From contig SFLN01000053.1 in assembly GCA_004554555.1 (NCBI GenBank), positions 1 through 12,785 on the forward strand: a stretch of DNA of 12,785 bases, read 5' to 3'. The position numbers and the translations under genes were made by a program. The notes beneath the pieces were generated by a model. The model was given only the letters and a program-made list of their open reading frames with translations, had not been told where the DNA came from and ran no database searches. This DNA is from [Eubacterium] saphenum (GTDB lineage Bacteria > Bacillota > Clostridia > Oscillospirales > Ruminococcaceae). This document shows, in pieces, positions 7,969-12,785 of the stretch (its first letter is position 1; the number at the start of each line of letters is the position of its first letter).

Positions 7969-8418
7969 TTATTCCTCAATCCACTCGAGCACCTTGTCCT
8001 CATACAAAATCCCGTTCAGGTGGTCAACCTCGTGGCAAAACGCCCGCGCCAACAGCTCCTTGCCGTGGTACTTCCGCAGCACCCCATAACGGTCGTAAGC
8101 CTTTAATTTAACGTGCATCGGGCGCTTCACTATCCCGCGCTTTCCGACCAGCGACAGGCAGCCCTCTTCCTCGAACTGCTTGCCCCAAACTGCCGTTATC
8201 ACGGGGTTCACAAGCTCTATTCTCCCCGCGCCCGTGTCAATAACGATAACCCGCTTCAAAACGCCGATTTGCGGCGCGGCAAGCCCGATTCCCTCGGCTT
8301 TTTGCATCGTTTCGTACATGTCGTCAAGCAGCTCAGCAAGCTCCTTGTCAAACTGCGTTACTTCAACCGATTTTTCCCGCAAAATCGGGTTTCCGAATGT
8401 CAAAATTTCTCTTACCAT
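7969..8418 (-). CDS. def: Peptide deformylase, second tandem copy
   Basis: Peptide deformylase removes the N-formyl group from new proteins using a metal ion. The 149-residue product has all three family motifs: GIGLAAPQ (43-50), EGCLS (85-89, metal ligand C87) and HEVDH (129-133, the two metal histidines and catalytic glutamate), so it should be active. The start ATG 8418 gives the standard N-terminus MVREILTFGNPILR, and GAGGG lies 4 nt upstream, partly within the end of the preceding def gene, which stops 7 nt earlier; translation is probably coupled. A longer frame to 8496 would overlap that gene and is not family-like. The two copies are clearly related but well diverged, so the duplication is not recent. 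Confidence 0.95.
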   Translation of the reverse strand: MVREILTFGNPILREKSVEVTQFDKELAELLDDMYETMQKAEGIGLAAPQIGVLKRVIVIDTGAGRIELVNPVITAVWGKQFEEEGCLSLVGKRGIVKRPMHVKLKAYDRYGVLRKYHGKELLARAFCHEVDHLNGILYEDKVLEWIEE

Positions 8419-8425
8419 AGCGCCC

Positions 8426-8890
8426 TCACGACTTCTGCGGAATCGTCTTTTCAACCCTGTCGATGAACAAAATTCCGTCCAAATGGTCAACCTCATGGCA
8501 AATCGCGCGCGCCATCAGCTCGCTTGCGGTCATCGTAAACTCCTTGCCGTGCCTGTCAAACGCTCTCACCTTTACCATCGCAGGGCGCACTACCTCGCAC
8601 CACTCGCCCGGTGCCGACAAGCAGCCTTCGTTGCCCGTCTGTGAGCCGCTTTTCTCGATAATCTCGGGGTTTATCAGCTCCACAAGCCCGTGCTCATCGC
8701 GCACATCGACAATGCACACGCGCCGAAGCATCCCGACCTGCGGCGCCGCCAAGCCAACACCGTCCGCGCTTTTCAGCGTCTGCGCCATATCGTCAAGCAG
8801 CTGCGCCAGCTTGTCGTCAAACTTCGTCACCTCGCGGCACTTTTTCCGCAGCATATCATCACCGAATTTGATTATTTCTCTCAAAGCCAT
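8426..8890 (-). CDS. def: Peptide deformylase, first tandem copy
   Basis: The 154-residue product carries the complete deformylase motifs GVGLAAPQ (44-51), EGCLS (88-92, C90) and HEVDH (132-136). It differs from the neighbouring copy in the segment after EGCLS, with APGEWCEVVRP here and LVGKRGIVKRP there, which lies near the substrate pocket and could alter specificity (inference). The start is ATG 8890; AAAGGG lies about 10 nt upstream, and the gap to the priA stop is 25 nt. A longer frame to 8980 would run back into priA and has no homology-like sequence. Co-transcribed with priA, the other def and fmt. Confidence 0.95.
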   Translation of the reverse strand: MALREIIKFGDDMLRKKCREVTKFDDKLAQLLDDMAQTLKSADGVGLAAPQVGMLRRVCIVDVRDEHGLVELINPEIIEKSGSQTGNEGCLSAPGEWCEVVRPAMVKVRAFDRHGKEFTMTASELMARAICHEVDHLDGILFIDRVEKTIPQKS

Positions 8891-8915
8891 TTCAGCATTT
8901 CCCTTTCTCACATAT

Positions 8916-11330
8916 TTATAAAGCAAAGCTCCCGTTGATGTCCGCGAAAAACCGCACGTTCGCAAATTCCGCGTCGGCAAGCGCCGCTTTCATCGTCCTG
9001 TCCACCGCCTCGCGCAGGCTCGCGCTGTTTTTGCACTTCGCCATCAGCGAAAAGCGATATCTCCCGTTTACCCGTCCCACCGCGCAGGGCGCAGGTCCCA
9101 GAACCCGCATAGGAACGCGGTTTCCGTACTCTTTCGCGGTCTTCAGAAGCATATCCGCGAACTTTCTCGCGCACTTTTGGCACTCGCTTTCGTTCAACTC
9201 CGAGAACACAAACGTCACGATATCGCAGAACGGCGGGTAAAAAACCGCTTCGCGAAGCTGAATTTCCTCATCGTAGAACGCGGGGTAATTCTGCTGCGCC
9301 GCGAGATTTATCACATAGTGCTCGGGCGAAAACGTCTGTATTATCGCGCGCCCGCGCTTGTCGCCGCGCCCCGAACGCCCCGCAACCTGCGTTATCAGCG
9401 AAAATGTCCGCTCGTAGGCGCGAAAATCCTGCGCGTAAAGCGAGTTGTCCGTTTTCAGCACGCCGACCAGCGTTACATTCGGGAAATTCAGCCCCTTCGC
9501 TATCATCTGCGTGCCGACCATTATATCATACTCGCCGTCCGCAAATGCCTTGAAACGGCGCTCGAATGCGGTTTTTCCCGACGTCGTGTCTGCGTCCATC
9601 CTGAGTATCCGCGCGCTCGGGAACAGCTCCGACAGCTCGTCCTCGATAAGCTGCGTGCCCTCGCCTTTCATTCCGAAAAACTTGCCGCCGCAGTATGGGC
9701 AAACGCTGTCAAACCGTCTGAAATAGCCGCAGCAGTGGCACATCAAGCAGCCGTTCGCCTTGTGATAGGTCAGCGGCACCGAGCAATTCGGGCACTCCAT
9801 CGGCTTCCCGCACATCGCGCACCGCACTCCCGTTCGATAACCGCGCCTGTTTAACAGCAAAATCGACTGCTCGCCGCGCGAAAGGTTGTACTCAATGTGC
9901 TCGGCGAGAATTGCGCTGAACGTTGACATATTGCCGTTTTGCCGCTCCTTTTGCATATCCACAATCTCAACCTCGGGCAAAACCGCGTTGTTGAACCGCT
10001 CGTCCATCTCGAACAGCTTGTACCGCCCCGTTTTCGCGAAATAATAGCTCTCAAGCGAGGGCGTTGCCGAAGCCAAAAGCAGCAGCGATTTTTGCGCGAA
10101 ACAGCGCTGCTTCGCGACATCGCGTGCGTGATAGCGAGGCGAATTTTCCGACTTGTACGTTCCCTCGCCCTCTTCGTCAACCACGATTATCGCGAGATTT
10201 TGCACCGGCGCAAACACCGCGCTGCGCGTTCCTATAACAATCCGCGCAAGCCCACTTTTGATGCGGCGGTACTCGTCGGCGCGTTCTCCAACCGACAGCG
10301 AGCTGTGCAAAATCGCAACCTCGCTCCCGAAAAGACGCTGGAATTTCCCGACCATCTGCGGCGTGAGCGAAATCTCGGGGACCAGCATTATAGCGCCCTT
10401 TCCCGCTTTCACCGCTCTGTCAATCAGCTTGATGAAAATCGAGGTTTTTCCGCTGCCCGTGATACCGCGAAGCAGCGCGCACTCCGGTTTTTCGCCCGTC
10501 ATCAGCGCCGAAATTCCGTCAAAAACCTCGCGCTGTTTCGGCGACAAAATTATGTCATCGGGGCTTTCGGTTGCCGAAACGTCAGAGTTCAAGCGAAACA
10601 CAACGTTCTCGAAGCGCTCGAAAATCCCCTTTTCAATCAGCCTGTTCACCACGGAGCTTGTCGCTGCGCACGCGTAGCACACCTCTTTTATCGAGGCGGA
10701 ATCGTTCGCGCGGACGAACTCAACGGCAGCTTTTTGCTTGGGCGTGAGCTTTTGCGACTCGTCAAAATCCTCGCAAACCCGCACCATTACGTTAACCTCG
10801 TCACCAACTCGGCGCTGCGGAATTTCAATTTCCGTGAGAATTTCCCGCTTCACCAGCTCGTTGATTTTCGCCTTGTTTTCCGCGTAAAGCGTTTCCAGCT
10901 CGGACTTTCCCGCCGCTTCAAGCGCTTTCGCAAGCGTCTTTTCTTCAGCGGTGAGCGCGCTTTCCGGCACGCTTTTGTTCAGCTCGAAGCGGTGCTTGAG
11001 CGAATAGGACAGCCCCGCCGGCAGTATCGAACGAAATGCGTCAAAATAAGTGCAGAACGTGTTCTCCTTCAGCCAACCGCACAGCCGCAGCAGCTCCTCG
11101 GAAATCACGGGTTCTTCATCGATAACCGCGGAAATCGGCTTTAGCTTCGCGCTTTCCTCGGGTTCACAGACCTCGAAAACCAGTCCCACGCGCTTTTTCG
11201 AGCCTTTCCCAAACGGCACGACAACCCGCATTCCCGCGCGGATTTTGCCCGAAAGCTCGGCGGGTATTTCGTAGGAAAACAGCTTGTCGAACGAGTAGAG
11301 CGCGTTCTCCGCGGCAACTCTCGCAATCAA
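8916..11330 (-). CDS. priA: Primosomal replication restart helicase PriA
   Basis: PriA recognises stalled or collapsed replication forks and reloads the replicative helicase. The 804-residue protein has the N-terminal DNA-binding region (about 1-180), a superfamily 2 helicase core with Walker A GITGSGKT (289-296), motif III SAT (421-423), motif V GTQMIAKG (606-613) and motif VI QVAGRSGRG (648-656), and the inserted zinc region with four CxxC pairs (504/507, 513/516, 531/534, 544/547). The Walker B motif reads DEEG (385-388) where DEEH is usual. The start is TTG 11330: GGGGGAG lies 7 nt upstream, it gives MIARVAAENALYSFDK, the usual PriA beginning, and it falls 1 nt after the gmk stop. GTG 11369 would add 13 residues, overlap gmk by 38 nt and has no ribosome site. 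rpoZ and coaBC, which separate gmk and priA in B. subtilis, are absent. Confidence 0.97.
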   Translation of the reverse strand: MIARVAAENALYSFDKLFSYEIPAELSGKIRAGMRVVVPFGKGSKKRVGLVFEVCEPEESAKLKPISAVIDEEPVISEELLRLCGWLKENTFCTYFDAFRSILPAGLSYSLKHRFELNKSVPESALTAEEKTLAKALEAAGKSELETLYAENKAKINELVKREILTEIEIPQRRVGDEVNVMVRVCEDFDESQKLTPKQKAAVEFVRANDSASIKEVCYACAATSSVVNRLIEKGIFERFENVVFRLNSDVSATESPDDIILSPKQREVFDGISALMTGEKPECALLRGITGSGKTSIFIKLIDRAVKAGKGAIMLVPEISLTPQMVGKFQRLFGSEVAILHSSLSVGERADEYRRIKSGLARIVIGTRSAVFAPVQNLAIIVVDEEGEGTYKSENSPRYHARDVAKQRCFAQKSLLLLASATPSLESYYFAKTGRYKLFEMDERFNNAVLPEVEIVDMQKERQNGNMSTFSAILAEHIEYNLSRGEQSILLLNRRGYRTGVRCAMCGKPMECPNCSVPLTYHKANGCLMCHCCGYFRRFDSVCPYCGGKFFGMKGEGTQLIEDELSELFPSARILRMDADTTSGKTAFERRFKAFADGEYDIMVGTQMIAKGLNFPNVTLVGVLKTDNSLYAQDFRAYERTFSLITQVAGRSGRGDKRGRAIIQTFSPEHYVINLAAQQNYPAFYDEEIQLREAVFYPPFCDIVTFVFSELNESECQKCARKFADMLLKTAKEYGNRVPMRVLGPAPCAVGRVNGRYRFSLMAKCKNSASLREAVDRTMKAALADAEFANVRFFADINGSFAL

Positions 11331-11331
11331 C

Positions 11332-11940
11332 TCAATTCTCCCCCGAAATGCGTTCCAAAAGCCCCTCACGGCGCTCGCGGCGCAGCTTTTCAGCTCTGAA
11401 CACCGCCAGCACGTCCTCGACCGCCTCGCTCAAATCATCGTTCACCACGAGATAATCGTAGTTTTTCGCAAATTTCAGCTCGTTTTTCGCTTGCAGAGTG
11501 CGCTCGCGGATTTTATCCTCGGTTTCCGTTCCGCGACCGCGCAAACGTTTTTCAAGAACTTCCAAAGACGGCGGCAAAATGAACACAAGGCAAGCCTCGG
11601 GGAACATTTTTTTGATGTTCATCGCGCCCTCAACCTCGATTTTCAGCACGGCGTCCTTGCCCGAGTGAATGAGGTCGTCCACGCTCTTTTTCAGCGTGCC
11701 GTAGAAATTCCCGCAGTACTCGGTGTATTCAAGCACCTCGCCAAGCTTGATTTTCTCGGAAAAGTCCTCTCGCGTCAGAAAATGGTAGTGCACACCGTCA
11801 ATTTCTCCCTCGCGCGGCGCTCGGGTTGTCGCAGAAACCGCGTAACCCGCCTTGTCCGTTTTCTTGAAAAGTTCACCCAAAATCGTGTCCTTACCGCAGC
11901 CCGCGGGTGCCGATACAACAAACAAAAGTCCTTTTTCCAT
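11332..11940 (-). CDS. gmk: Guanylate kinase
   Basis: Gmk converts GMP (and dGMP) plus ATP to GDP, a step in guanine nucleotide supply and (p)ppGpp-sensitive metabolism. The 202-residue product has the P-loop SAPAGCGKDT (10-19; the E. coli enzyme also has SAP here), the GMP-binding segment SATTRAPREGEIDGVHYHF (36-54), the ECG/NFYGT region (about 75-82) and the lid RLRGRGTET (132-140). Length is typical. ATG 11940 has AGAGGT about 5 nt upstream (11946-11951) and follows the remA stop by 33 nt. Order remA-gmk is conserved across Bacillota. Confidence 0.97.
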   Translation of the reverse strand: MEKGLLFVVSAPAGCGKDTILGELFKKTDKAGYAVSATTRAPREGEIDGVHYHFLTREDFSEKIKLGEVLEYTEYCGNFYGTLKKSVDDLIHSGKDAVLKIEVEGAMNIKKMFPEACLVFILPPSLEVLEKRLRGRGTETEDKIRERTLQAKNELKFAKNYDYLVVNDDLSEAVEDVLAVFRAEKLRRERREGLLERISGEN

Positions 11941-11973
11941 ATTTTACCTCTTTATGTCAAATGTAATTTTCAA

Positions 11974-12234
11974 CTAATCCTCGGGATTTTCGGGAACGTC
12001 CTTCGGGAGCGCCTTCCCCGCAATCGTTTCGGGAAGCAGTGCCGAAAGCACGACGTGTCCGCTGTCGCAGATTATCACCGAGCGCGTTTTTCGCCCGCAG
12101 GTCGCGTCAATTGCCGCGCCGCTGTCCTTCGCAAGCTGCACAATCCGCTTCACCGGTGCCGCCTCCGGACTCACCACCGCGACTATCCTGTCCTCGTTCA
12201 CTATATTTCCAAAGCCTATGTTTACCGGTTTCAT
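11974..12234 (-). CDS. remA: RemA-family DNA-binding regulator (DUF370)
   Basis: RemA is a small DNA-binding protein that in B. subtilis activates extracellular matrix genes and osmoprotection genes; related proteins are found in many non-matrix-forming Firmicutes, so the role here is not certain. The 86-residue product contains the family signature near the N-terminus, GFGNIV (7-12) and [15 protein letters not shown] (16-30), and the [13 protein letters not shown] region (52-64). The start is ATG 12234 with GGGAG 8 nt upstream. A longer frame to 12318 crosses the remA promoter and is rejected. It heads the long minus-strand transcript and is divergent from the tRNA-Thr gene. The yicC-like gene usually found upstream is not here. 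Confidence 0.93.
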   Translation of the reverse strand: MKPVNIGFGNIVNEDRIVAVVSPEAAPVKRIVQLAKDSGAAIDATCGRKTRSVIICDSGHVVLSALLPETIAGKALPKDVPENPED

Positions 12235-12268
12235 AAAATCAACTCCCGAAATAACCAAACTCTTATTT

Positions 12269-12297
12269 ATTATAGCATATATCTGCCAAAAAATCAA
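12269..12297 (-). promoter_or_regulatory. Promoter of the remA-gmk-priA transcript
   Basis: On the minus strand TTGATT (12292-12297, four of six) is followed after 17 bp by a perfect TATAAT (12269-12274), with TGC directly before it, an extended -10. The start would be near 12262, giving a leader of about 28 nt before the remA ATG. It points away from the tRNA-Thr promoter, with 49 bp between the two -35 boxes. Confidence 0.8.
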
Positions 12298-12346
12298 CAC
12301 CAAAAATCTTCTCGACAAAATTATTCAAAAAATTTTTCAAAACCTA

Positions 12347-12375
12347 TTGACAAATCGAAATCAACGTGGTATAAT
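12347..12375 (+). promoter_or_regulatory. Consensus promoter of tRNA-Thr, with UP-like A/T tracts
   Basis: TTGACA (12347-12352), 17 bp, TATAAT (12370-12375): both boxes and the spacing match the sigma-70/sigma-A consensus exactly. The 30 bases upstream are runs of A and T, as in UP elements that raise stable-RNA promoter activity. Transcription should begin near 12382, about 24 nt before the mature tRNA. The 10-bp palindrome TGCAATTGCA at 12384-12393 lies at the start of the leader. Confidence 0.9.
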
Positions 12376-12405
12376 AATATCGTTGCAATTGCAGAACATA
12401 AATTT

Positions 12406-12481
12406 GCTGATATAGCTCAGTTGGTAGAGCACATCCTTGGTAAGGATGAGGTCATCAGTTCGACTCTGATTATCAGCTCCA
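12406..12481 (+). tRNA. tRNA-Thr (anticodon GGT), CCA encoded
   Basis: The sequence folds as a complete tRNA: acceptor stem GCTGATA/TATCAGC, D stem GCTC/GAGC, anticodon stem CATCC/GGATG with loop TTGGTAA, a five-base variable loop and T stem ATCAG/CTGAT with loop TTCGACT. All stems pair without mismatch. The anticodon GGT is at 12439-12441 and reads ACC and ACT threonine codons. The discriminator is T and CCA is encoded at 12479-12481. Most positions outside the anticodon and T stems match the E. coli tRNA-Thr(GGT). Confidence 0.98.
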
Positions 12482-12505
12482 GCAGCGTGACGCTGCACCC
12501 TTTTT
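12482..12505 (+). terminator. First tRNA-Thr terminator
   Basis: GCAGCG (12482-12487) pairs with CGCTGC (12491-12496) across a TGA loop, and ACCCTTTTT follows. The stem begins directly after the tRNA CCA. It is short but fully paired and GC-rich; on its own it may be leaky. Confidence 0.65.
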
Positions 12506-12535
12506 CGCCTCTAGCTTCATCTAGGGGCGATTTTT
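12506..12535 (+). terminator. Second, stronger tRNA-Thr terminator
   Basis: CGCCTCTAG (12506-12514) pairs with CTAGGGGCG (12521-12529) across a six-base loop, nine pairs with one T:G wobble, followed by ATTTTT. It begins right after the T run of the first hairpin, so the two form a tandem terminator for the tRNA gene. Confidence 0.85.
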
Positions 12536-12538
12536 GTG

Positions 12539-12697
12539 CCCGCAAGCAACTTGGCTGCACGAAAATTTAATAATCCGCGGGTGCTGCGTAAATCTAAGTT
12601 CGCGTTCGCCTTTTTCACCCGCAAGTAACTTTTACCCAAAAGCTGCGGGTGGCTCTCCTGTTGTTTCGTGTTTTTTATACCACGGGTGATGCGCAAA
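12539..12697. repeat. Imperfect direct repeats after the tRNA
   Basis: Short sequences recur at unequal spacing. CCCGCAAGCAACTT at 12539-12552 returns as CCCGCAAGTAACTT at 12618-12631; CGGGTGCTGCGTAAA at 12578-12592 returns as CGGGTGATGCGCAAA at 12683-12697; AGCTGCGGGTG at 12641-12651 is a further partial copy. The copies would fall in different reading frames, so the repetition is at DNA or RNA level. No gene is recognisable in this stretch. Confidence 0.5.
12616..12651. repeat. Perfect 8-bp inverted repeat with inner stem
   Basis: CACCCGCA (12616-12623) is the exact reverse complement of TGCGGGTG (12644-12651). Inside it CTTTT (12629-12633) pairs with AAAAG (12638-12642) around an ACCC loop, giving a two-level hairpin. 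There is no T run on the exit side of either strand, so it is not a typical intrinsic terminator. Confidence 0.5.
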
Positions 12698-12748
12698 AGC
12701 TGCTGCGCCTGATTTGGGAGATTTTGGAGATATTGCACTATTGTTTAC

Positions 12749-12776
12749 CGCGTGGTCGTTTGACTGCGCGTTTTTT
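12749..12776 (+). terminator. Strong plus-strand terminator without an obvious gene
   Basis: CGCGTGGTC (12749-12757) pairs with GACTGCGCG (12762-12770) around a GTTT loop: nine pairs including two wobbles, then six T residues and further T-rich sequence to the window end. The T run exists only on the plus strand. No plus-strand gene lies between the tRNA terminators and this hairpin, so it either backs them up or ends an unrecognised RNA. Confidence 0.7.
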
Positions 12777-12785
12777 GGTTTTTGG

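Noticed and set aside
9939..11144. 401-codon plus-strand open frame opposite priA
   Set aside because: It lies wholly opposite an intact, well-conserved priA and reads as an Arg/His/Leu-rich antisense translation typical of GC-rich shadows.
11974..12318. 114-residue extended form of RemA
   Set aside because: The upstream part overlaps the remA -10 and -35 boxes; ATG 12234 has a good ribosome site and the family N-terminus.
11491..12570. 359-codon plus-strand open frame running through gmk, remA and the tRNA
   Set aside because: It crosses two conserved genes in antisense, the two promoters and a structural tRNA gene, so it cannot be a real protein gene.
12517..12738. 73-codon minus-strand frame beginning with GTG, with recurring LRxTRG-like phrases
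   Set aside because: It runs through the second tRNA terminator, has no clear ribosome site or known family, and the underlying DNA repeats (for example AAGTTxCTTGCGGG) fall in different frames in the two copies, so the repetition is not at protein level.

Overview
The window is a compact block of conserved bacterial housekeeping genes. All ten protein genes with DNA, RNA, translation or signalling roles, plus the regulator remA, lie on the minus strand (11 CDSs in all), and one tRNA gene diverges from them on the plus strand. The gene order (remA, gmk, priA, def, fmt, rsmB, rlmN, prpC, prkC, rsgA) is the Bacillota order known from Bacillus subtilis. The PASTA-domain kinase, the RemA family protein, sigma-A-type promoters and strong Shine-Dalgarno sites all fit a Gram-positive Firmicute. 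GC-rich genes, AT-rich spacers and the loss of rpoZ and coaBC from the block suggest a gut-type Clostridia lineage (Oscillospirales/Ruminococcaceae-like), but that placement is only inference.

Layout, read in the direction of minus-strand transcription. A clear promoter (12269-12297) drives remA. It is followed by gmk, priA, two tandem peptide deformylase genes, fmt and rsmB, with gaps of 1 to 45 nt, so these are probably one transcript. A 237-nt spacer without a gene (5414-5650) separates rsmB from rlmN and prpC. A 161-nt to 260-nt AT-rich spacer after prpC carries a weak terminator and a very good promoter for prkC and rsgA. The block ends at rsgA. Positions 1-427 hold no gene but contain a degenerate tandem repeat with a 76-bp period.

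On the plus strand, tRNA-Thr(GGT) has a perfect TTGACA-17-TATAAT promoter preceded by A/T tracts and is followed by two consecutive terminators. The last ~250 bases hold imperfect DNA repeats and a third strong terminator with no recognisable gene before it.

Functionally the genes form the usual growth and translation set. Gmk makes GDP, PriA restarts stalled forks, the two deformylases and Fmt handle the N-formyl group of initiator methionine, RsmB and RlmN methylate rRNA, and RsgA matures the 30S subunit. PrpC and PrkC are the phosphatase/kinase pair that senses cell-wall fragments; in B. subtilis PrkC phosphorylates RsgA (CpgA), which fits their co-transcription here.

I found no mobile element, CRISPR array, defence locus or convincing new system. 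The least ordinary points are the 76-bp repeat array, a Gly in place of His in the PriA DEEH box, the duplicated def, and the unexplained repeat and terminator region after the tRNA.
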